In this document: positions 11,978 to 24,600 of the stretch, in pieces
Layout of the letters: each line of letters opens with the position of its first letter
How positions within the stretch are numbered: position 1 is the first letter of the stretch
NCBI GenBank assembly: GCA_963082975.1
Contig: OY720346.1
Span: 39,459,787-39,523,786, forward strand
DNA from: Labia minor
Lineage: Eukaryota; Arthropoda; Insecta; Dermaptera; Spongiphoridae
Length of the DNA stretch: 64,000 bases
Direction: 5' to 3'
Notes under the pieces: model-generated
Seen by the model: the letters and a program-made list of their open reading frames with translations, nothing else
Told to the model about the DNA's origin: nothing
The model's database searches: none
Made by a program: the position numbers and the translations under genes

Positions 11978-12590
11978 ACTATCTCGTAAGAGATAGTATT
12001 GCGATCACGAAAATTTTCGATGTTGAGATTTTGATGTTTTTATAGGTTTTGAAGTTTCCTGAATCATTTTTCCTAAGGTTGAGAAAAATATCTGTGTGTG
12101 TGCGTGTGTATGTATGTGTGTGTGTATGTATGTAACCAAGATTACGCAAAAACGGTTTGAGCTAGAATGATGAAATTTGGTACATGGGCATTATTCAAAA
12201 TTCATAGTTTTCTATCAACTTTTGAGAAATGTAACTCAACCGGAAGAGGGACATTACCTACAACGTTTTGATTTTTTTTTCTTCTAAAGTGACCGTAAAA
12301 ATAAAGATATATGTTTGATAATTTTTCACATGATCAATAATTGTATAAAACTGCTATATCTAAAATTTCAGCTTGATTTATTTGCTGAAAGTACCAGAAT
12401 TAATTTTTTAACACTGCAAATCTCACGGTTCAACACGTTACGTGGTGCCATCAACAAAGAACCAAACATGCGCTGGTTTAATAAATATGATTTATTAATT
12501 TTAATTTATAATTTAATTAATTAAATTTAATTGAAATATAATATATGTTATTTAATCCATTTCAAATTTGCGAGATAGTCGAGTCGAGTC
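11978..12590 (-). repeat. ACTATCTCGC repeat family, copy 1 (inverted)
   Basis: This is a 0.6-kb non-coding repeat whose ends carry ACTATCTCGC in inverted orientation. It matches the copies at 14866-15350, 18805-19270 and 22058-22670. The left end forms a mini-hairpin ACTATCTC-GTAA-GAGATAGT. A TG/TATG microsatellite sits at 12094-12133, where every copy has one. No transposase is encoded. Confidence 0.8.
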
Positions 12591-12990
12591 TTTTTTAGAA
12601 TTATGGAAAAACAAAAAAACACATAAAAATAAAATAGATTGATTAATAAAATTTATTCTTATTGAGGACTTTAAATTCTATCAGAAATTCTAGTTCTCTC
12701 TGGTCTTATTTTTAGCTGGTTGTCTTTAGTGATCGCGTTTACTACTGCGCATGATATTTATCACTTAGTATTTTTTTTAAGAATTTTTTTTCCATAAAAT
12801 TGAGAAACGTTCAATGACAAAACATGGAAAGATAATTTTGTGATGTAATGGTGATATTGAAATGAATCATTGCTTGCAGATTACTGTAGGTTTAAGGGAA
12901 GGAATACTCGAGAGGTCACAGAAAAAAAGTCAAAAAATGGCGATCTCTTTAAATCTGCCACTAATTCTATGAAGATCCAGCTAAATATTT

Positions 12991-13077
12991 TTTTTAATGA
13001 TTTAGAATTTAAATTTCACTAAAAATCCCACATTAAATGTTTGTAAATGTAGGTAATTAATATTTAGAAGGTTCATT
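12991..13077 (+). repeat. Short repeat of about 85 bp, shared with 30837-30919
   Basis: The segment starting tttttaatgatttagaattt and ending tatttagaaggttcatt recurs with few changes at 30837-30919, where it interrupts a LINE 3' end. No ends or coding content are recognisable. Confidence 0.65.
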
Positions 13078-13254
13078 AAAATGCAAATATATTGTAAAAT
13101 TTATTATTTCGCAAAAACTTGAGTCAATAAATTATATTCATTTTCCTTAACTCATAAATAATGAGAATTGCCTCAATCTATGAAGGAAACATTTAATTTA
13201 ATTGATTTATTTTTTTGTTTTGTTTTGTTTTTGTTGAGTTAAATATAATATTAT

Positions 13255-13540
13255 TATTCTATCTCTGTGGTTCTACGGAACTCGAAAGTTTTTGGCCGCA
13301 GCAACCACATTTCTCACAGTGTCCCTATCCTGAGCCATAACTATCCAATCCTTACCCTCTCTCATCTCTCCTACGCCCCTTCCTACATTGTCCACCCACC
13401 GAGTCTTCAACCCTTCCAAGTGGATGTTTCTCAATCGGTCTCCCCACCAATATATTTTTCGCCATTATTTTCTTTCCTATTCTAGCCACGTGTCCTGTCC
13501 ATCGCAACCTTTTATAACCCTAAGATGCATAGAGGTCATG
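13255..13540 (-). pseudogene. LINE ORF2 3'-end fragment
   Basis: Minus-strand reading gives RWVDNVGR and MAQDRDTVRNVVAAAKNF, a signature of the extreme C-terminus of endonuclease/reverse-transcriptase ORF2 proteins. It is one of six related fragments in the window (also near 16308, 25943, 30640, 40328 and 45475). Two overlapping plus-strand frames here are shadows. Confidence 0.75.
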
Positions 13541-14287
13541 CAATTTCTATTTAATTATTATTATATCATTTAAATCAAATTACTTGATTATTTTGTATTA
13601 TTCAAAATTGATTTAAAAATATTTAAAATAAATAAATAAAAGCATTAATAAAATGTGTTATTTGTTAAATATTTCAACTTTGATGGCCTTAGTCTTTGTA
13701 TACAAATTATTATGTAGGTATTTTAAAATGACTCTATCTCTTTTCTCTATCTATCATATACACACACAAATTTGAAAATAATTTGTTGTTTAATTCTTAT
13801 CTTTCATTCTTATGTTTAACAAAGAGATAAAGATATTTATATTTAAATAATATCAACGTGTAGGTATTTAAAAAAAAATTGATAACTGAAAGACAAAAAA
13901 TGTTTAAAAAATTCAGTACTTAATTTATTTAATTATTCCTTGAATTTTAAATGCCATTATTATAATCGATTCATTTAATTAGGTTATTTATCAAAAAAAT
14001 TAAAAAAAAAATTATTTCGTATATTTAGATATTAATAAAAATAAACCTCTTTCCTAACTATATATTATTGTTATAATTATATTATATTTATATTACAATT
14101 TATTAAAAAAATATTTCAAAATTTCCTCATTGCTATCTATATTTTTCTATTTTTAATTCTATTCTTATTTTCCTCACAATTCACTTCTTTTCATAATATA
14201 ATTTTTTTTTTATATTTCAGATACATTAAAGGAGTTTAAATTTATTTCTATATAGGTTTAGGTATATGTATTCTAAACGATATATAT

Positions 14288-14607
14288 CATTGATGAGTAA
14301 CTCGTGGCCCGCGGGCCGCATGCGGCCCATCCAACAAAGTTGTGCAGCCCGCCAAGCATAATAGTACAATATCATTTTATTAGTACCCTAAACTTTTTGC
14401 GGATCTCTTGATTACTGTTAAGTTAAATATATATTATAATAAGTTATACAACAATGAAACGACTTTTTGAAACTTTGAAAGAGACATATATTATGTGAAT
14501 TGTTCATTAAATATTTAGGAATTAATAATTTATTAAGTTGATTTTTTTATCTGCCGCTGGGCAAGAAATGTCGTGGCCCATTAAAAAAGGTTGCTCTCTC
14601 ACCTCTG
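14288..14607. mobile_element. hAT-like non-autonomous relic
   Basis: The left end CATTGATGAGTAACTCGTGGC and the inverted right end CAGAGGTGAGAGAGCAACC resemble decayed hAT terminal repeats. Subterminal GTGGCCC blocks at both ends are inverted copies. The flanks are TA-rich, so an 8-bp duplication cannot be judged. No transposase was seen. Confidence 0.55.
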
Positions 14608-14865
14608 TATATATGATTGATATTGTATAAATTCATTGCAATTCATTTTTCAATTGTATTTATATTTACTACCTATACTATTCATTTATTTCCCTGAACT
14701 TTCCAAACCTCTACACATTGTATTTTATTATTTAATTTTCAAACTTAGTGGAACAATTTTTGGATTTAATTATTATTCTCGAGATTATATAATAATCCTT
14801 TATTTACACACGAAATAAAATAATAAAATATTGAAACATATATCAGAAAATTTCAAAATAAAAAT

Positions 14866-15350
14866 CTGGAGTGTCTCTACTGGACTATCTCGCAAATTTG
14901 AATTGGATTGATTCACATATATTATATTTAAATTAAAATTTATAAATAATATTAATTAAACCAATTGCCGGTCAACGTGTTAAAAAATTCTATAAATACA
15001 AGTTATAGAATTTCAGTTTGATTGAATCGCTGAAAGTACAAGTTTTATACAATTTTTAATCAGGTGAAAAACTATCAAACATGAACAAAATTGAAAACGT
15101 GGTAGGCAATGACCCTAATCCGAAAGAGCTACAATTCTCAAAATTTGATAGAAAACTACGAATTTTGAATAATGCCCGTGCACCAAATTGCATTATTCTA
15201 GCTCAAACCGTTTTTGCGTAATCTTAACTACGCGCGCGCACACACACACAGACATTTTTCTCAACCTTAGTGAAATTGACTCAGGGACCTTCAAAACGTA
15301 TAAAAACATCAAAATCTCGTCAAGGAAAATTTTCGTGATGGCGAGATAGT
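14866..15350 (+). repeat. ACTATCTCGC repeat family, copy 2
   Basis: The copy starts ctggagtgtctctactgg and ends gcgagatagt at 15341-15350. Its CG/CA microsatellite at about 15231-15250 sits in the family position. It is about 485 bp with internal deletions relative to copy 4, and does not code for protein. Confidence 0.8.
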
Positions 15351-16304
15351 AAAAAAAATAATAATTTCGATTGGGAAGTATTTTAAAAATACTTTCTACG
15401 CATTATTAAAAATTAGAATTGTAATTATAATAAAATTAAAACAATGATTTATTATTTAAGAAATAGTATACGGATAATAATTTTTAAAAATAAAATAGTG
15501 AAGAAATAAATGGTAATATTGTGATTCATATAATATATATTACATGATATATTTTTATGTAAAGAAATAAAATTATTTAATTCATAAAAACGAATGAATC
15601 ATCAAAATCAATCAATTTTTGTTATTCTCGTTTCTTAATATTATACAATTATATTCTTTTTAAGTAATTATTATTTAATAATAATTTATAATATTTATAG
15701 TAGCTTTGGTTAATTTTATATTATTCATTGAGTACCAGAATTTATATATATACATATATATGTATATATATATATATATATATATTTAAATATATTAAAA
15801 AATTTAATCAAATTAGACTTAATCAATTGGCATAATTATTAAAATTAATAGAGATATTAAATATATTTAATATATGATATAAATTATCTCTTTTTCGATT
15901 GTTATTTGTTTAATTATTAATAAATGTGCAAATATTATTTTCAATATTGTTTTTTTTTCATTTTATAATTGAAATGATTTGTCTTTTGGATAAAAATAAT
16001 GAATTTTTTTTTTAATTTATCGAAAACCGATAAATCAATATTATCGTAAAAATAGCATTGTAATACATTATATTTTAATTAAATAATTTCAATATTTTGA
16101 ACTTTTTTATCAAATCTATGTTGATATTCTCATGTTTTGTAAGCTTTAAAAAGTTATATTCAATTTATTCTAGAAACTGTTAATTTAATTAATTATTTAA
16201 TATTATAATAATAAATGATTTAGAAAATTTTATATTATACTTAGATATGTAGGTTCTTGTACGTGGCTAGTATGGTTGAGGAAAGTCTTGTCAAAAGTGT
16301 TTTT
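15351..16304. other. AT-rich intergenic DNA
   Basis: Only TA microsatellites (15744-15785) and simple AT-rich sequence; no gene or mobile-element signal. Confidence 0.6.
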
Positions 16305-16376
16305 TTATCTATTTATTTGTCTCTCTGGAATTTCTGAACTACAAAGTTCATGGCCTCAACAACGACATTCTAACTA
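16305..16376 (-). pseudogene. LINE ORF2 3'-end fragment, interrupted by a mariner
   Basis: The stretch from tctatttatttgtctct to acgacattctaa matches the terminal 70 bp of the LINE fragment family at 13255 and 30640. It stops exactly where the mariner relic at 16377 begins, so the mariner inserted into or beside it. Confidence 0.5.
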
Positions 16377-16869
16377 GGACAGGTCAATAAGTCCGTGACT
16401 TTTTGAATGAAACACATGTTTTTGGTTAAAAAATTATTTTATTTTTCAACGTATACACATCGTCCAAAGTTTCTCCAATTTTGTATCCCTTTCAAAATAT
16501 AAGATTTGCCGAGGACATCTTTGGTGCCGATTCACCTCCAGAAACACACTGTTTTGACTGTTGTTTGGTCTCTGGTGTGTTGTGGTGGATCCACGTCTCA
16601 TTCATGGTTATGAAACGGCGCCAAAAACTCGGTCCCAGTGATGTTTTTTCCGCAAAAAATAATGCTTAATGACCACACGAAATTCACTGTTTTCTATTTT
16701 CTTCTCAAATCACGAGGTATTCTGCTATTAATGGATGTTAAACAAAAACTAAAAGACCTAGCATGTTCAAATTTCAACAGGAGTCAGCTGATATTTGCCT
16801 GCTGACAGGAGTAGTTTTGCCATTTCATTTAAGAGACGAGAAATTCAAAAAGTCACGGACTTTACCTCG
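16377..16869 (-). mobile_element. Mariner derivative with terminal repeats
   Basis: Inverted ends share AGTCCGTGACTTTTTGAAT and are flanked by TA. The minus strand still encodes FWRRFITMNETWIHHNTPET (about 16555-16625), the region around the first catalytic residue of mariner transposases. That residue is Asn here in place of Asp. The rest of the gene is deleted, so the copy is non-autonomous. The plus-strand frame at 16481-16669 is a shadow. Confidence 0.8.
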
Positions 16870-17160
16870 TATCTTTACCTTGACTACTCAACCTTCTCTA
16901 AATCATTTAAATTTACATCTATATTGTAATTGTTATTTATAAGTTGATTTATGATTAATCATTTTTTTTTTGTTTTTTCTGGCAATTAATACTTTGACAT
17001 TGTTCTTTTGAAATGGATAATTTATTTCATCATTATAATAAATTGTTTGCAATATCATTTTTTTATTTTAATGATAATTTTCATATATACTCTTGAATAA
17101 ACTTTAAGTATTGTTTCTTTTTCTGAAAAAAAACTAACTATCAATCTTTATCATTAAAAA

Positions 17161-17433
17161 GGCGTCATTGGGAGAGGCTAGCCTCGTTGTCTCACATTCA
17201 CATGGTCCCGGGTTCAAGTCCCAAGGGAATTTTTCTAGCTGGGGTCTATGGGACGGAGTCAACCCAGCCTCCGGGATCAACATTGGGGAATAGCTACTTG
17301 ATAAAAAGTAGCGCCTCCGATCAAGAAAATCAAGGTAAAGGTTGAGAGGACCCGTTCTACTGATCATAGGACACCTCATTGATATAACCGACTTGGCGTA
17401 GTCCTTGCGAGGACGTACAAAAGTCAGAGGGTT
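17161..17433 (+). repeat. tRNA-derived SINE, copy 2
   Basis: An A-box-like TAGCCTCGTTG at 17179-17189 and a near-canonical B box GGTTCAAGTCC at 17211-17221 are spaced as in a pol III promoter. The body matches copy 1 at 5662-5921 over its whole length, and a T-rich tail follows. The minus-strand open frame at 17134-17379 is incidental. Confidence 0.8.
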
Positions 17434-17899
17434 TTATTTTTATTATAAAAGGTTTATTAAAAAAATAATTTATTTATAATGGAACTATAAGAGAAAAGCA
17501 CATAATTTATAGGAGTATTATCAAATAATTTAATATTAATTTTAATTTATTGATATGAATATATGATATAATAATGTAAAGAAAAAAAATTATAAACAGT
17601 TATAATATACATATATATAATAGCATTTAGAGAAAAATGTTTATATATATATATATATATATATATATTTCATAAATAAATAAATATATATAATATAACT
17701 CTTCATGTTTTGACTTAAAAATAGAAATAAATATAAATTTGATATTTGTTTTCGAAGTCTTATTAAATTTAAAATTAGAATTGATTTATTCTCTTATTGA
17801 AGTAAGAGAAATTGATCGCATGCTAAGAAAGTAATTGTGGGAGTTGATTTTTTTTTAATTTAATAACTATAATGCATTTCTTTGTAGTTGCAATTGAAT

Positions 17900-18289
17900 A
17901 CTCGTGACGTAATAATTTAGAGGCCGATATGAGGTGTTGGTGACCACAGCGATCGCCGTAAGTTGCCAAGGCTAAAAAATCCCCTTGATAATGTGTGCGT
18001 GCTGATTTCACTCCGTGTGGTGAATGTAGTTGTTGTAGTGGGAATGGAGTATGAGTTAGGTCAGACTGACAGTAAGCAGTTGGCTTTGAAAGAGTGAGAG
18101 TCGCTGGCATTATGTGCTAAGTGATTCAAACCTACACATTAAAACTTTTTAACTGGTTTCCGTTCTTTATATATTAGAAATCATAATCCATACTAATCCA
18201 GTATGGTGATGAGATAATACATCAGAAAGAATAATTAATTAGTTTTGTTTTTTAAATAAATTCCAAAGTGTAAAAAAATAAAAACCAAA
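17900..18289 (+). promoter_or_regulatory. Probable GGT promoter and 5' UTR region
   Basis: This stretch directly upstream of the GGT start is markedly less AT-rich (about 17930-18110) than its surroundings and holds no recognisable repeat. A TATA-like ttatatatt lies near 18166-18174, about 115 bp before the ATG. The transcription start cannot be fixed. A 95-codon open frame on the minus strand here has no recognisable similarity. Confidence 0.4.
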
Positions 18290-18675
18290 ATGCAAAAACG
18301 CAGGGCATGTATTGCGTCTATATTAGGTGCAGTGATTTTGGCAATAGTTCTTGTTGGTGTTTGGCTTTTGTGCGATTATGAACCGGAGACCGAAACGCCG
18401 CGACCAAAAGTTGGCCTCTTTGACAATGCGGCTGTCTCCTGCAACGCCGCCCCCTGTGCCGAGGTTGCCGCCAATATTTTGAAGAAGAATGGATCTGCGG
18501 TGGATGCAGCAATCGCGGCTCTCTTCTGCGAGGGGGTCGCATCACCACAATCGATGGGTCTCGGGGGCGGATTCCTTATGACAATTTATATTAAAGAAAC
18601 TGGTGAGGTCGAGACATTGAATGCAAGAGAAACGGCGCCTGCTGCTGCCACAAGGGATATGTATCAGGATAATCA
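18290..18675 (+). CDS. Ggt-1: GGT exon 1 (residues 1-129)
   Basis: The exon starts at the first ATG of the frame. The basic MQKRR start is followed by a hydrophobic segment (about 8-28) and an acidic stalk. It contains the large-subunit core with NGSAVDAAIAALFCEG, MGLGGGF and LNARETAP. The donor is gtaagc at 18676; the frame continues only one codon into the intron before a TAA. The exon ends two bases into a Gln codon. It is clearly GC-richer than its surroundings. Confidence 0.95.
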
Positions 18676-21600
18676 GTAAGCATAACTAAAACATATTCAT
18701 TATTAAATCATAAGAATCAATATTAAAAATAATTTATATGTAATAATCAGTAATGAAAAATCTAATATTTAATCGTGTTTCCTATTTTAAAACATTTAAA
18801 AAAGCTGGAGTGTCTCCACTCGACTATCTCGCATTTAAATTGAATTAAATTAATTAAATTATAAATTAAAATTAATAAATAATATTTATTAAACCAGCGC
18901 ATGTTTGGCTCTTTGTTGAAGGCACGTCACGCGTTGGCGCGTGAGATTTGCAGTGTTAAAAAATTAATTCTGGTACTTTCACCGATTCAATTAAGCTGAA
19001 ATTCTATATATAGCAGTTTTATACAATTTTTAATAATGTGAAAAATTATCAAAGATATATCTTTATTTTTACGGTCACTTTAGAAGAAAAAAAATCAAAA
19101 CGTTGTAGGTAATGACCCTCTTCCGGTTGAGTTACATTTCTCAAAAATTGATAGAAAACTATGAATTTTGAATAATGTCCATGTATCAAATTTCATCATT
19201 CTAACTCAAACCGTTTTTGCGTAATCTTGGTTACATACATACACACACAGACATTTTTCGAGTTAGTAAAAATCTAAAATTTAAAAATTTTATGTATGAA
19301 TTGCTACATTTTATATATATTTTTATTATATAATATATCAATAAACATATGAAAAGTCAAAAGAGTAAAAATATATCAATCTATTGAAAGTTATGTAAAT
19401 TAATATTTTTATAAAATTATCAAAGGATTATTATTTATATAAATATACATATATATATATATATATATAGAAAGAGAGAGAAAGAGAGAAATTTATTACT
19501 AATAATAAATAATAATCCATTTTGAAAATAAATATTTAAATATATTTATAAAATAATATGTGTGTATAAATAAAAATGTTTAGGTTATGTTTGTATATAA
19601 GTATATACATTGCTAATTATATTATTTTGAAGTTTTATCAACTGGAAAAATAATTAAATATGTTTAGAAATTGTTATACTTGTTTGCATGTCTATCAAGA
19701 TTAACTTAAAATTAACTAAATTGATAAAATTGCTGTTTAATTAGATAATAAATAATAATTTACTCTTTTATTTAAAGACATTATTATTTTTATTTTTATT
19801 TTAAAACAATGTTCACACTCTGCTACTGTCTTCCATTCCAATATATTATTATTATTATCAATTATTATATAATTATATAATAAATTAAACTTGATTATTT
19901 TTCAATATATAGTAGTAAATTAGATAAAAATAAAATTAAAATAAAAACATTAGTTTTATGGAAACAAAATTTAAGTAATAAATTTAAGTAATTAAGTATA
20001 ATATATTTTAAAATGAAATATTTTTTGATGTTCACTAACCTCTTGAAAAATTTGCATTCAATGACATTATTTCAATTCATTAATTTAATTTGAATTTCGT
20101 AAATAATCAAAAATAAATATTTTAGAATCAATCGAGTAGATCATGGGTGTAATGTTAATTTAATTAAATTAAGTTTAAACCTTACAAAAATTTATATTAT
20201 GTATATTAATAGATTAAATAAATGTGTAAAAGTGTTATATAATAAGCAAAAGGAAATATTAATGTGAATTGCTTTTGATATTATATATCTATCTAGTTCA
20301 TATAAAAAAAATAAATAAAAATAAATATTATATTATGAGGAAAAGGCATATTATAAAATAAATAAATAAAATTTAAAATTTGGAATGAGGTGAGGAGAAA
20401 TTTTATACCTATAAATACTTGAATGTTACTTTTAAATCAAATTTTATTAAATTAAAATTTGAAATCCTCTATAGGAAACGTATTTTAATATAATTAGAAT
20501 TACTATTTACTGAAGAGAGGAGTGGGGAGAGTGTAAATTAATTTTCGAACCATAGAACGCTTTAAGAGGATATAATACATGAAGAAGTTTGAAGAGGAAC
20601 GAAATTGGATGAAGAATTGTTGTTCAATAAGAGGTTAAGAAGATAGAGTAAGGTTCCCTTAAGTTGTATCCAAATTATTATTCAGATATTTATATACTCT
20701 CGAAATAGGTTATAAATAGGGTTGCCATATTTTTTCACGGACTAACCGGGACAGTTCTGTCTATTTTACTTTAGGTTTAGGGATGTTGGTTTCGGGGGGG
20801 GGGGGGTTATGTGAAAACAGTAATGTAAAAAACACTTAAAATATAGAATAGATAATCTTTGTTATTTTATTCATAATGGTACACAAACATGATATTTTTA
20901 CAAAACAAAATAGTTTTCTAATGGGAGTGCTTCCCATAGATGTGCTATCTACTGCAGTCTGGACTGCGTTGTGGACAATGTGAGCTCTATAACCAATACC
21001 ATTTATTGTTCTCCCCAGTTCTTTCTTTACAAGAGTAAAACAATGTTTTTCCCTGCCCTCTTGACTCCACCAAAGTTTATGTTGCAAATGTCACCACAAA
21101 AGCCCACTACTTTATGTTCCAGTTTATGTTCCTTGATGACAGTCATAAGATGACTTGTTAATATGTCTGCAGTTTCACCAGATACAGATTTAAATTCTAG
21201 TTTGACTTGCTCTCCAGATTCCTGTTTAAAATAACGCACAACTATGGTGACAAGTTTAACCTCTTCCATCCATACTTAATGCAACAAAATTTTATTTATT
21301 TATTAAATCATTCTTTAATTTCCTTGATCATTGTTTAATTCATTGTTTAATTCTTCAAAGATGCTATTACATTTAATATTATAACCTCACATTTGGTTTT
21401 TCCCAATTAAAATTTGGTTCAAAAAATTTGTATTACTGTGTTACTTGCCAAAACGTTACTAATCACACAAGAGCAGATTAATCATTCTCTGATCTAATAA
21501 TTTTGCTCAATTATTTCCAAGAAACTGTGCCCTGAATCTAAACCGGGACAAATCCAACAACCGGGCGGGACGCCGGGACAACCAAGTATATCCGGGACTG

Positions 21601-24600
21601 TCCCGGCGAAACCGGGACGTATGGCAAGTCTAGTTATAAAGAAAATCATTTATAAATACACTTAACTCTTTTTTATACTATTTTGAAATAACTTGCCACA
21701 CTAATTTATTTTTTTACACGAATATTTTGCTCTAACACGTATCTTAAAAATTAATTAAATTAATTTTCACAGTTGGTTTAAGGCCACACATATGAGTAGC
21801 TTCATGGTTTGTTTACTTTGTATTAGGGAATTTTATTATTATATAATATTCAGTTTTCTTTGTATTGTTATACATTGGAATTTCTTTAATTTCTTCATAT
21901 AATAATTATTTTATGTCATGTTTCAGTTCACAGATTGCAGTATATAATTAAATAGTTTTTAAAAATTTAAATTTAATGTTTATTTTTATGTTTTATGTTG
22001 TACTTAGAGATGTACTTAAAGATTGAAGGATTCAATTTTTATTTTTCTAATAAAAATCTGGAGTGTCTCCACTCGACTATCTCGCAAATTTGAATTGGAT
22101 TAATTAATATATTTAAATTTAATTTAATTTATATTATATAAATTATAAATTAAAATTAATAAATAACATTTATACAACCAGCGTGTGTTTGACTCTTTAT
22201 TGATAGCACCACGTGATTACGAGTCAACGTGTTAAAAAATTAATTTCGGTACTTTCAGCGATTTAATCAAGCAGAAATTCTATATATAGCAGTTTTATAC
22301 AATTTCTGATCAATAGAAAAACTATCAAACATATATCTTTATTTTTATGCTCAGTTTAGAGGAAAAAAATTAAAAACGTAGTAGGTAATGACCCTCTTCC
22401 TAAAGAGCTAGCTACATTTCTCAAAAGTTGATAGAAAACTACGAATTTTGAATAATTCTCGTGTACCAAATTTCATTATTCTAGCTCAAACCGTTTTTTC
22501 ATAATCTTGTCTACATACATACATACACACACACACAAACCCACAAACATACAGTCAGACATTTTTCTCAAACTTAATGAAAATGACTCAGGGACCTTCA
22601 AAACGTATAAAACCATCAAAATCTCGACAAAGAAAATTTTGGTGATCGCAATACTATCTCTGGCGAGATTAAAAAGGAGTCGTTTATGTTTATAAATTAA
22701 GTAATATAGATTTTTTATTACTTTTTGGGAAATATTAGATTTTTATTATTTTACACAATATTTTAAAGTTGTAGAACACATAACCACTCCATTACTATAT
22801 GTACCATATGTAATATATAGTAGGTATGTTTTTACCCCATTTTTGTACAGTTTTGTATAGATTGTATCTAAAGTGTAAAAAAAAGACTGGATTGTATATA
22901 AATTATTATCGAATGAAATAGATTTGTAAGTTGGTTTAAGTGCAAAAAAATAATTTTAAACACTTTACTTAACTATATATATTATATACCTATATACATA
23001 AATTAAAAAATTATCAACTGCAATATACCTACGCATACCTTAATATAAGAGTAAAGTACTGTTTGTAATATTTTATATTTATGTTGATCTCTATTTTGTT
23101 ATATTGACTCGAATGAAACAAAAACAAACTAGAAACTTCACCAAAATTCCATTCAAAATAAATGGTATAACAATAGTTATTAATTTGATATGTTCCCTTT
23201 TTAGACATGACCGCAACGTTAGGAACTTGTTTCAAAACTCCAAGTATATAAAACTTTTATAATAAAAGTTGAAGCACGTCCTACCGACAAATTATTGGTC
23301 ATTGACCTTTCGAAAAATGGAGACAGAGAAACAATGTGAACAAATTGTTTTAAAATTTATTATTTGTGTTTGAATTATGAATTTAATAAATAAATAATGA
23401 TTATTTACCTTTATTACTAATTGTATTTTTGATTTATTTATTTATTATTTGTAATTTTTTTTTGTCATTTATTAGGACATTCTCATTTTGGGGTGGGAAA
23501 GCAATTGCTGTCCCCGGTGAACTACGAGGATATGGTGCTGCTTTCGAACGATATGGCTCTCGTAATGTGAGTTGGGAAGAACTGGTAGAACCATCCATTA
23601 AACTGGCGGAAGAAGGCCTCAAAGTTACTCCATACTTGGCACTTGCACTCGAAAGAGCTCAAAAATTAATAAAAATGAGTCCATCAATGTCTGAAGTTTT
23701 TATCAACAATAGCACAGGCAATGTAAGAATATCAAAATTTATTTTTATTTTTGATATTTTGATAATGTATTGACCAGAGAACATTTGTTACAAAAAAAAC
23801 TCGTCTGAAAGGAGTAAGCTCCCTATTTTACATTTTTATTTAATTTGTTCGATTGTGCTAGGTTTCTATTATATCAAAGACACAATTTAAATAAAAGACC
23901 AAAGACCAGCCCCCCACTTTGCGATTATCCAATTTTTCTCAACTGTGCTGAAATCATAAAAAAAATCAAATTTAGAACCGAAATTTTGGTTTCTGAATGA
24001 AGGAGGGCTAGGAAAGTGTACATCTGAGTGAGATAAATGCTAAATTAGAGTTTAGTTTAAGAGTAAAGTGCCATTAATATATTTATTCTGGAAAAAAAAT
24101 AAAATTTTTCCTTGGTTTTTATATTGTATCTTTAATATTCGCGCACAATAGAGAAAATTTAAAAAACCAAAAGGTGGTGAGTCAACTTCTTTCATGTAAC
24201 AAAATACAGAGTTTATTTTTTAATAATATATATCTTTTTTCTTTTCTTTTTTTTAATTTTAAAATTATTTCGTTTATAATATATTAGAAATATATATTAT
24301 ATTATTCAGATTAATTAATAAATATTACATTATTTATTATCATAAAAAATAAGACTTTTAATTTAGAGTGAAATTTTTCAAAATGTTATTTCTTGAATTT
24401 CATATTTTTCAATTGTTATCATATAAAATTTATATACGATAATTATTAATATATTAACATAAATCACAAATGTTTTAGGACAAAGTGAATAATTAGATAA
24501 TTCTATTTAACGCGATATATATACAGAGTATAAGTATGCAAATGTGGCGTTTGATACGAATTATATAACGGAAGTTAGTCGAATAATTTGATAGCATGGA

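Larger units (their letters stand above)
18676..23475 (+). other. GGT intron 1 (4.8 kb)
   Basis: The intron runs from gtaagc to attag. It holds ACTATCTCGC repeats at 18805-19270 and 22058-22670 and a hAT at 20717-21632. The remaining sequence is simple AT-rich DNA with TA and GA microsatellites near 19446-19487. No coding signal was seen in the rest. Confidence 0.85.

Noticed and set aside
17823-18110. Minus-strand 95-codon frame upstream of GGT as a divergent gene
   Set aside because: No recognisable domain; the frame most likely reflects lower AT content of the promoter region.
23723-23773. Extension of GGT exon 2 to the end of its open frame
   Set aside because: A consensus donor at 23723 lies in phase with exon 3 and the extra residues are AT-rich intron translation.
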